This document shows positions 23,901 to 35,500 of a stretch of DNA of 64,000 bases, piece after piece. Source of the DNA: Sialis fuliginosa (taxonomy: Eukaryota; Arthropoda; Insecta; Megaloptera; Sialidae); contig OY540817.1 of the NCBI GenBank assembly GCA_961205875.1, forward strand, positions 5,553,001 through 5,617,000, given 5' to 3'. Under the pieces are notes generated by a model, which saw nothing but the letters and a program-made list of their open reading frames with translations, made no database searches and was not told the DNA's origin. Every line of letters starts with the position of its first letter. The stretch's first letter is position 1. Both the position numbers and the translations under genes were made by a program.

Positions 23901-26900
23901 AATATGTAAAGGATCTTAAGGCCTCTATACTAGCAGCGGTGCGTGAGCTGTATTCAGGTGAGGCCATGCGAATTGCTATCATAGATCAAACACATTCGGA
24001 TTTTGTCGTGTCTTCCGAAAGGGTAATTCTATGCGATACGGAATATGTCGAACGTGTCTGATCTAAACATAAAATGTCACTGGACTCACATGAATATAGC
24101 TCGCGCACCGCCACTGCTCTATACACCATCCAATCTTCAGGGCCGATTTGTCAGGAGGTTAGGTATAGGCAAATCGGGCCGACTTTTCTCGGAATAATCG
24201 GCCCGATTTGCCAATACACGACCCAATCTGCAGTACCCACACTCTTCCTCCCGACAAATCGGCCCTGCAGATTGGGTGGTGTATAGAGGCCTTTAGAATG
24301 TATATTTTATTTTACAATTTTACATGTAACAAATCTATCAATACCGTAGTCTTATTAGAATACATTTATTTTAATATCTGAGTAAAATTAACAACCGCCC
24401 CTGTGCATATACTACAGAAGAGAGGAAGGGGGTACGGGGGTGCGATGCTGGGGGTGGTGCGGCGTTGCTGTTGGCAACACCGCCGTTACATCTTGATCGC
24501 GTATAACGGCCCTCATTGGTTGCGGAAGACCGTTAAGGGTTTTATACGCGCGCGGACGTACGTGTGTGTGTAAGAGGGGGGGGGGGGATTTGTGTGTGTG
24601 TGTGTGTGGGAATTTTAAACGTTGGGGAGACACGGTTTTAATTAAAAGTACCGCGTAATTGGATTTTTGGTAGATGTCTGTTTGATAGGGTTAAATTTAA
24701 TAACATATTTATAATATGATTATACTTATTATGGGTATATAATTTTGATGTGAAATTTTAAGAGCAATTGTTTTTTTGTACGGGAAGAATTTCTGGTAAA
24801 TGTTTCTATTGAGTATACCGCAGAATAGTATGTCTGTGATACATTAGCATATATTTTACTCCTTATTATTTTTTTTCACTCTTATGCAGTGTTTACACCG
24901 AAAAAACAAAAAAAGTATAATAAACCCTATGCATTTTTAAATACGATGTGTTTTCAAACACCGTGTTGCTGTTTTGTTTTCTTTGGTCTATAAACACGGC
25001 ATTACATTCGGAGACATGAGAAGGGTTGAATATTTTTATAATTTTTCAATTTCATAAAAAATCACCCTTTTTATAATTAACTTATTTAAACCTACCTTTT
25101 TTAGAATGATGTAATTAGGTATGTCACACTCTATTCAAAACGAAATCTAACATGGATTTTGGAATATTATTTATTATTGATATCTAGCGCATTGGACCGG
25201 GTGTTACCCGGGGTTATAAATTTAATCTGTAATAATACATCTCTCTGACGATTTTTTTCGACTTCATGTAATTTATACAAAATACATATCTAAAAATTGA
25301 AACCCGAAATGAAATCTGTTCAGTAGTTACTGAGAAAATCGTGCACAGATAGACAGACAGATGCAGTGAGGGGCTTTGTTTTATACTATGTATAGATATA
25401 CAGAATGAATCATATGGAATAAACTTGAACAGTTGATCGAGAAAAATATTTTAAGCAAAAAAGTTATATAAAATTTGTGTCCTGTTGACCCCAACTGGTC
25501 TAAATAATCATTCGTTGAATCTGGAAATCAATAATACGTATTAATACTAAACCGCTTATCAAATTTTGTTACTGTATTACAAAGGGTTCTCTAGATATTA
25601 AATAAAAACTAATTTTGGGTAAAATTTTTGAAGATCTGTAGTTCCCTCACGAAGATTTTTCCGAACACATGTTCTTATAAACTTTTTTGCTTAAAATATT
25701 TTTCTTGATCAAGTTTTGTTTCACCTATAATATGACTCACTTATTATTATTATAGGTAAATATAGACGGCATTTTCCACAAAACAGAAATTTTTACTGGT
25801 TGTATTTCTACATGTTAACGATAATTAAAAAAAAATCGAATTTTATATCAAAAAATAAAATAAAAATATGTATTCATTATTTTCAAAAAATATATACAAG
25901 TATATCAATCATAATTTTGCAAAGCACCGCTCAATATAGACATCGACATGGACTATAGCATCACTTTGACATTTCGCAATGTGTGCATTTCACAACCCCG
26001 TTTGAATATCACCCCAATATAAAGTGTTGTACAATGGAACAGTCGTCCAATATTTACGTGGCATCGAACCTCTGGTCTTCCGGTAGCTAACCGAATGCAC
26101 TACTCCGTGGGTCTGCTCTACATGATATTCTCCTTTATTGCGATTATATTGACTAGCCCATTGGGCATTGATTGTAATAGAATTGACTCTAAATAATATA
26201 TACAGGGTGATTATGAAACTTGCAATAAAAATTTGTTTTAAATTAAAAAACATCTGCCAAGTAAATGCACTGTGCTTCCTCGTGCTAAATTCACCAAAGG
26301 TAGTTAATTTATTGAACAATTTAAATAAAAACCGATAGTGTTTATATAAATTGCCTGGAATTGGTTAATCATTTAATTTTTATACAGTTTTATTAAAAAA
26401 TATTAGTTCGAAATTTTTCTTAAAACGCATTTGATTATTTTTTTGTATATTTTTAATTTTTTGACAATTTCAATCTAAATCTTAATTTATGCAAATGTCA
26501 AAATTACATTTAAAACGTCAAAATGACATTTAATATGTCCAAGCAAATACCAATTTAGAAAAACAAAACACGATTTTTTAAAATAAATTGAGATAAATCT
26601 TTATAAGAGAATATTTTACAACATTGTAGACCCATATTATAGGATATTTAATGCTCTACAAAAAATATTCTATAAAATTTTCACGTATCTTCGATATTGC
26701 GAGGAAGCAAAAACATTTCGTTAGAATGTTGCTGTAAATATTTTGAAAATCGTTTTTAAAGATTTTGAGTAAATACATAAATCTATCAGTAATATGTGCA
26801 ATAAATTTACATATTTTTTCTTGGGTAAGCCAGGACCTACAAGAAAATATAAGAGTCCAAAAATTTGTTTTATTTACAATTATTATAAATTAAATTTCTA

Positions 26901-29505
26901 TGGATCTAAACTTACGGGACATCTGTATACATACGTCATTCTATTTGCAATATTTTTGTTTGTAACACTACTGAACCGATTTTGAAGTGCTTTTCACTAA
27001 TTTAAAGGCTAAATGGTAAAAATGATTTTTTTAAATATACACGGGCGAAACCACAGGAAATATCTAAAGTTCAGAAATATACTCTCAAAAACTTTATTTC
27101 AATAAAATTTATTTTATTTTAATAAATATTTCCAATGATACCTTTTAAAAAGATTAAATTGTCGTTTTCATTCCACACAGTATGCGCTAAAACACGCACA
27201 AATCACAGTGTAGAGAAATGTTTGTCCTATAAAGCTTCAATAGATTGGAATTTATCCCTCGGGATAAAGCTATACGTACCTCGGACACTTCAATTAAAAT
27301 AATGCAACTGACAACAAGTGTTTCGGATATACATATACGTCCCATTTTCGAAATATGGTATAATACCTATATTACATACATGCATACAAATAAACCTATT
27401 TTGTCTTTAGTTAATATAGTTCAAATACGTAATAAACATTTAAAATAATTGATTTTTATTTATTTTATTCATATTTTATGTATTTTTTTTTTTAATAAAT
27501 AAAATGAAAATCAAATTCGCCAAAAAATTTTAATTGCACTTTTTTAACTTAAGTTTGGTTCAACATTTACTATAATTATATCATATTTTATAAATCAAAT
27601 AGTTCAGTAGCTAGAAGGCTGTGATATATAGATGGATAGACACTGTGTTGGTTCCATTAATATTCCTTTTTTCCGATTTCGGTGTGGAATACTAAAAACT
27701 TTTTAAGTACGAGGGTTGCTATTTATATTTCTGGCCTTGGCAACATTGAGTGTTGCCAGGTGCCATCTTTCGTTTTTATTGGAAACTAGACATTATTGAA
27801 TATAACCTTCTTCAGAACATTTTGTAAATTGAGCGCGATTTGTGTTGTTTACATTTACTTAAAAAAATCATCTCGGGTAAAGAATGGAATAAAATCGTGC
27901 GGTTAGTTTTCATAACTTTCGACGTGGACTATCAAGACAAGAATTCGGTTAAATAAGATAAAATATGGGTGTCTTAAACCGGACACCCTGTATATTATAT
28001 AAATATATACCATTCGTTATTAACAGTAATTAATAATAAGTTGATAGAAGTCCAAGTAGCGACTGTTCCGGGCCAAGACAACAATATCAATTCAAGCTAA
28101 ACAGACAAAAGGCGACGGTGAAAACAAAGACAAACGTCTTAGCAACCGCTCGAATCCGGTCTCTTGACCACCGGACTCTAGTACGCCGGAACCGGAAATC
28201 TACCTTCCAGGCTCCGACGCTTTCCTGTCTCCGAACAATGTCTTTAACTGCGGAGACTCCTTTCTCTCGTGTCTAAAATCACTTATTGAAACAGGGAAAT
28301 TTCACATAAATAATCTTATATATCGGACAGAGCGAACGTTGTAAAAAGCTATGTGTTGTTTTTGATGAGTAATCGAATCGATATAGTATATTTAATTCTC
28401 TTTTTTTAACCGACTTCAAAAAAGGAGTTCTCAATTCAACAATATATATTTTTATGTATATTCTGATCAAAATAAAATTTATGAATAGCAAAAATAAAAA
28501 AATTAAAGCAATTTTAAACATTTGAAAACTCATAAAACTTTTAAAAATTATTTTTTTAAATCTAGTACACTTACAGATGTTCAGATGGTTTTAAAAACTG
28601 CTTTATTTTATACCCTTTCGAAAAACCTACATGAATTGGCTATTTTTGTTAAAAAAAACTTATATTTATCCTAGAACTAGCTGGGCCCACGCGGCTTCGC
28701 TCGCGTAGACTACGGAATTATTGTTTAGGATTTTTGAAAAATATAGTTTAATTAATTAAGTACAAACACGATTAGTTATTATTGTAATAATAATTTATCA
28801 ATACCTAAATTACCTAACAAAAACGAATCAGAAGAAAAAAGTACAAATAATTTGTGTTCTGTTTAAATTTAAATGTTAATTATTGAAAACAAAATTAACT
28901 CAAACGTCAGCCGAGGGACTCCGAATATCTACCGAACGTAAGCGAATCCAGTCTGATGTACATCGCTTCGATGCGGCACGACACCATACATTTAAAATGT
29001 TACCTTTATAAATATATTTTAAGATATTTTCTAAACTATACGACCAAATTGGATGCTGTAAATGGCAAACTATATCTACATTAAGTACTTATGACGATGA
29101 AATCATTTATTTCGATAAGGATTAATGTTTTGCAGGTCATAAGTCCATGTAAACAAAACCCAAATATTTTATGTTTTTTTTGTAACATAAAAGCAGTCAT
29201 TGTGGCTTAAATATAAAAGTTAGACATATCGTGTCGCTGACTTAATTGTAGAACTTTTGATTCTACACAATTCTTTAATACATTATTTTGTTCTATATTG
29301 AACGGTTTAGGCAGCGTATTACAAAACAGCGCGCCGACGGCAAAATTTTTTCCGACTTGATTTACTATTATCGTCACTGCTTTGTTGTTATGTTACCTAA
29401 CGTAAAAAAATATAGCCTATAACCTGGCCAGAGAACGTACCTATGAATTAAAAAAAAAAACTCGTAAATCGGATAAGTGGTTCTCGAGTGATAAGGCAAC
29501 TAACG

Positions 29506-29547
<42 letters not shown>

Positions 29548-32500
29548 GAGACGTTGAGCTTTATATATATTAAGGATAAGAAGATTCGTAGTATGCTATT
29601 CTAAATAAGTCATTAAAAACGTGATATTTTTTTAATATTTTTTATACTCAATGGACAGGATCATCCTTTGCACAGGAGGAGATATTATACTGTCCAATGT
29701 GTATAAAAAATGTTTGAAAAGTATCTCATCACGTTCTTAATGACTTATTTAGAATAGCATACTACGATCGACTCACTGTAAAAATGTAAAAATCATACTT
29801 ATTCTGGGATAAATGTAAGTATTTTTAACAAAAATAGCCAATTCATGTAGGTATTATGGTAGGTTTTTCAAAAGGGTATAAAATAGAGCAGATTTTAAAC
29901 CATCTGAACATCTGTAAGTGTACTAGATTTTATAAAATATTTTTTTAAAGAAATAATTTTACCAAAGTTTCATAAGTTTTTAAATGTTAAAATGACTCAT
30001 TCCACCTTCCTTTCTAAATATTCGTATCGCCGAACCAAACACCCTGTATAATAAATAAATTTAACAGTTTTTGAAGTCGGTAACGTGCCAAGCTAATTAA
30101 AAAACTTTTTGAGAAAGAAAAAAATTTAATTTAATTATTACATACTTTTTTTCAGTTTTTTTTATAATAAATATCTTTCTTTACAATTAAGGTGTTAAAA
30201 ATGAATGAATTGAAAATATTTGTCTAGATAATGAAATCTCCCTTAAACCGTTCCTGTCATCTATCATCTATTGTCTCTGCCCTACATTAACTCAATTGTT
30301 TATTTCATATCCATTCAAATTCACTTAACAACTATATTTCGAGACAATGAATATTGTTTTCAAATACAGAAATCTATCTGAAAACACAATATCCAATGTA
30401 CTCGGATACCCTATCGAAATAAAGCTAGCCGGGTTGAAAGGTTCACTAAACAACGATAGCTATTACAGCGCCTCTTTGAAATAACGGTCGCAACTAGGTG
30501 CGTTAAAAGGCCAATTGTATAAATGTCCAGTTGAATTAACTACTGTATGTTTTGTGAAAGCGTGTTCTACCTCCCAAATGGGATTTAAATCTGCTATTAT
30601 ATTAACAAGTTTCAAACTAAAATATGTGTATATGTGTTGATAAAATTAATGTAGTTTCTATAGTTTTGATTGGATTGTTTTTTTCTCTCTCATTGCAGAT
30701 GAAAATAGAGACCTGAATGGACATCCTGAGGATGATTATAAGAGACAAAAGTCGCAGTACAATGGAGACCAGTTATATTCAAATGTAAGTATTTTTACTT
30801 TCATAATATATCATATATGAAATACATATACAATAGTATAAGTGTATTTAAGCAGATTTTTTTTCGAATTCCGGATTTTGATGGATTTATCCATTTTGAC
30901 CTTCCCTGAATCCATTCTGACTATTTTCGCCATATCTGAAATCTTAAAGCAACCTTTCAACCGGAAATGGATGTTTACTGATGTCAATTTTGGAATTTTT
31001 AAAATTATTTTTGAAACGGTGCGAATTAAAATTGTAGATAGTATTATTATCTATAATTTAAAAAATAATAATTTTGAAAAAATTATATTTCACATGGTCC
31101 TTAACAGAGATAGGGTCAACTGGGGTAAAAGTGAAACAAAATACAAATCTTTCATGTTTTCTGATAGTTAACGATACAAATTCACACTTTAATTTTTTCT
31201 ACTAACATAGATGCGCTTATGAATAACGATTTTAAATACTTACGTCATTTGAACTGTACGATACAACACGGACTTTAAAAATGAAAAAAGTGTGTTTCAT
31301 TTTTAACCTCTAATTTGAGAAAAAGTGAAACAAGCCTCTAATAGAAAATATTTCTCGAAAAATTAAAAAAAAAGCTACAAAGGCATATTGTGGTATATCA
31401 ATGTGAAATTGAAACTTTAATTAATATCTGAGCTATACAGAAAGTTATTTGCAAAGAATTAAAATTTAATGCACACGTTTTGACATCGACTAACAGGGAA
31501 ATCTGTAGGGGTGACACATCACTTATTATAGGTGATTCATATTTTCAGGTCACTTTAACAAACCTTTAATGATGATGTCAGTTTTTATAATTCTCCTAAA
31601 AACAAATTAGTTTTTTAGTTGCAAGCTTGTTTCACTTTTACCCCATTTTTTTGGTGTTTCATATTTACCAAATTTAATTCACACGTTTTGACATCGACTA
31701 ACAGGGAAATCTGTAAGGGTGACACATCACTTATTTATAGGCGATTCATATTTACAGGTCACTTTAACAAACCTTTAATGATGATGTCAGTTTTTATAAT
31801 TCTCCTATAAACAAATTAGTTTTTATGTTGCAAGCTTGTTTCACTTTTACCCCATTTTTTTGGTGTTTCATATTTACCCCGCTTGACCCTACATAATATG
31901 CAAAATAAAAAAATTAATTTCAATTAAGAAAAACACTACTTTTTGTTACCATAAACGAAAATTGCCTGCTTGCCAAAAATAAAAAATATAAATCTATTTT
32001 AAAAATTTCAGCTGTGGCCGAGCAAATGGAGTATCAAAGACGAACACAAGCTACTCTCAGAGTTAGGCGGAGGTCCAGGTTCCGGCGGTGGTGGTCCGGG
32101 TGCCGGTGCCGGCGGGTACTACGACACACCGGGAGGCGGTTTCCCGCCACCCGGAGCGACATCGGCAGCCGACTTATACGACACAATCAACACAATGAGC
32201 CAGACACAGAGCGGCATCTATTCGACACCTATAGGAAGCTCATTAGGTTTGTAACTTGGATAGCATTTGTTGCATTTGTTGCATTTTTGTTTTGTTTGTT
32301 GCTACATGCATTTGTTTTGTGGTTATTATATTATATAGATCAGTGCCGGATTGACCATTTAGCAGGAGTAGCAAATGCTACGGGCCCCGTGAAAAAATAT
32401 CTCTTATTTACTACCTACAGTAATTAATAATTTCATTTTAAGGTTTTCTATTCGATTTTATAGAAAAATCGATTTTTAAAACTCCGATCTATGATTTTTT

Positions 32501-35500
32501 AATCGATTTTTCTAAATTTGCCCACATTAAATTGAGAAATGTTTGTCTGTAAAAGTGATGTTTTATTACACACTCCTCAAAAAAGTTAAGGGATAATTAA
32601 AAAAAAAGCAAAAAAAATTAAATTTTCAAACAGTTATATCTCCGCGAAAAAATTATTAGATTTGCATGATACAAAGCTCATTCAAAAGGGGGGGAGAGTG
32701 ACACTATCGATTTCCACCCCGGGTGTCACCCCTCCCCCCCCCCCCTCCTATACTCTATTTCATTTAAAAATGCAGTGGTTGCCGTGGTTTTTGACGGTAA
32801 AATGCACGATTCGTACCATTAAAACCCAGGCAAACACTGCATTCTTAAATGAAATAGAGTATAGTGACGCCACTGCCAAGGGCCTCTTTGTAACATTTGC
32901 TACAGGCCCCGCGCTGGCTAAATCCGGCACTGATATAGACTAGGCGCATTATAGATATAATTAAATAAAACTGTAATCAATTAGAGTATTAATTAACCTA
33001 CGAAGTACCGACAGTGCAAAAAAATTGGTGATGTTTTAATTCGATTTTTTTTTTAATTCAATAAATAATTTATTTTATTTTTATTTTACTGAAATTAAAA
33101 TTTGATCAACGGTAGGTTCTGGATCATTAACACCTTTGGCCCCAATCAGTATGCAGGAAATGAAATTAGGGGGTTCAAATGTTTTGGATTCATCTTTATC
33201 ACCATATCATACAGGTAAGTTTTGAAAACATCACCAAATTATATTTATTTTTATCAGATGCATGTTTATATTTTATCAATGTTAATTGTTTATTGATTTG
33301 TGTTTGTAATTTAATGTTATGTTGCTATTCTTAAACGTATTTTGAAATCCACCTAAAAAAAATTATTTCGATCAAAATATTTCTCGAAAAAACATGGGCA
33401 AAATTCAAAACGCTCTAATCGCGGTAAAAATAGTCATATATCAATTTAAAGATTGAAATCTCTACTTTCCAATTATTTCTGCAAGTTTTGATTTTGTTAA
33501 TTTTTTATAAATTTATGGAATTATATTATGTAAAGCGAACAAAATTTTTTTTAAACATTTTTAATCTTCGTTAGGATACAAAGGTTAGAAAAAAAATCTA
33601 AAGCATGTACATTCAGCTTCAAATTGCTTTTTATTACCACAGAATTATTTGATATTTAAGCCTAAAATTAAATATTGAACTATGGGATACGAATAAAAAT
33701 TATCGTCGAAAAGTAAAGACAAAATTCAAGTGTAAAAATCACCGTATATTAAATTAAAGTTTAGAATCTCTAATTTTCAATGCATTTTACAAATAAAAAT
33801 TTTTTTACATGCTTACTTAATAATCGTAAAAATCAATTAAATTTCAATTTACAAAAATCTTTAAAAAGTATTTTTTTATTAATACCAAAATTAGAGAGTT
33901 AATGCCCCCATTTTATCAATATTTTGACCCCTTAATTATTTCAATAAACCTAAATTTAAATAGTCAATCAAGACAGTACAAAAAAATATATACAAAATTA
34001 CAACATTATAATAAATCCATTGAAAGACAAAAATACCTGCGTGCACTTGGCCTAAAATTCCGCGTACTATTTTTACGTAGTATATTATAATTTCTTATTT
34101 AATGTGTAATTTAATTCAAATCGTTTATGCGCGTACATAACATTGAATTGTTTCTTTTGTTTATAATTTATCATGCATCTGTCCTTCCCCACTTCCCATA
34201 AATTTGTTTGTATAATCAACGTCTATGTGATTTTGTATGTTAATTATTCTTTTACAAACCGGCAATTAAAAGTAATTTCATTGTTTCATTTTATTATATA
34301 AAAACGAGTAAATATTATAGATTCGATGCTATATTTTTTTAGTTTTTTTTTTTAATGAATTTGAACATAAAATATTGCAGAAAAAATTGAAAATTTACAT
34401 AAATTTTGAGAGCTTCTACGGGTCGTGATAATTTTTTTCCAAATTTAATGATTTTTCTTTAATTTGCATTTTTTATAATTGCTGTACGACTATTTTTGAT
34501 TTAGTTATTTGCAATCAAAGTATAAACCACACTTTTAATTTTGAACGTAAAAAAGATACCTAAAAAGACAAAGCTGAAAGTATTAACTTTATAACTCGAT
34601 CAAAAATGGTTCTACAGCGATACAAAAAAAAGCAAATTGAAGAGAAACCTCTGATATTAAAAAAAAACATTCATTAGATTTGGTCAAAAATAATATCACA
34701 CCGCGTAAGGCACAATAAAGATATAATTATTAAAATTTCCCACCACCAAATTCCATGTAAATATATATTAAATATATTTTTGTTTGTTTGTTTTTGTTTC
34801 CGTTTCGTCGTGCTTGTTTGTGTTTTGTGTACGTCTGTGCATGTCCGACAGACACAAACTCAGCGTACAGTGGCGTGGTAGGTGTGGGGGTCGTGGACAG
34901 TGGCGGCTCGCCAGGTTTGCCTCTAGCACTCCCGGCCGAGCCGCCGCTAGCTAGAGGTTCCCCTGAACCCCCAAACACCGACCATGGAGCCGGACCTGGA
35001 GGACTCACCGTTCTGCAACCGTCGTCCAGTTCTGCACTTACCCCCTCGGCGTATTCAACAATGCTACCTAGTTTCGGTTACACAACAGGTTTGTTTTATT
35101 TTATACTAACTGTTAGCCGCGACTTCGTTAGGTTAGTAAAAACAACACCATGAAGTTAACTAGTGAGATTTCCGTTATGATATAGTCGATAAAACGGATT
35201 TTTAGTTTCGCATTTGAACGCTAGATGTCTACACCAAAAAACATAACTTTCGTGCATACAAATGTCACATTTATAATAAATTTTTCGGGATACAAAATAG
35301 CCTATATCCTTCCTCAGGAAACAAACTATCTCCTTGTCAAATTTTATCAAGATCAGTTCAGTGGTTTAACCGTGAAAATGTAAGAAACAGACAGACATAC
35401 TATCGTATTTATAATATTAATATGAATGTCCTTTATACAAAATCGGAAATATCTCAGTTCCTATGCAAGATAGGAGGTAGATATTTCCCCCTAAAACTCC

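Noticed and set aside
26050-26120. tRNA gene on the minus strand
   Set aside because: B-box-like GGTTCGATGCC is present, but no acceptor stem or full cloverleaf could be folded. At most a tRNA-derived SINE fragment.
32014-32427. 137-codon open frame beginning MAEQMEYQRRTQATLRVRRR
   Set aside because: It is a shifted frame over the Pax exon at 32012-32246 and runs into intron. The in-phase frame gives the Pax peptide WSIKDEHKLL.
34868-34880. CAGTGGCGTGG inside a Pax exon, similar to the CAGTGGCGTAG hAT end
   Set aside because: It lies in a continuous Pax reading frame (SGVV), has no matching right end or 8-bp duplication, and is best explained as coincidence.
34788-35153. Start codon at 34788 in the Pax frame upstream of exon 34852
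   Set aside because: The added residues come from the T/G-rich intron end. The acceptor at 34851 joins in phase with the preceding exon, so no new start is needed.
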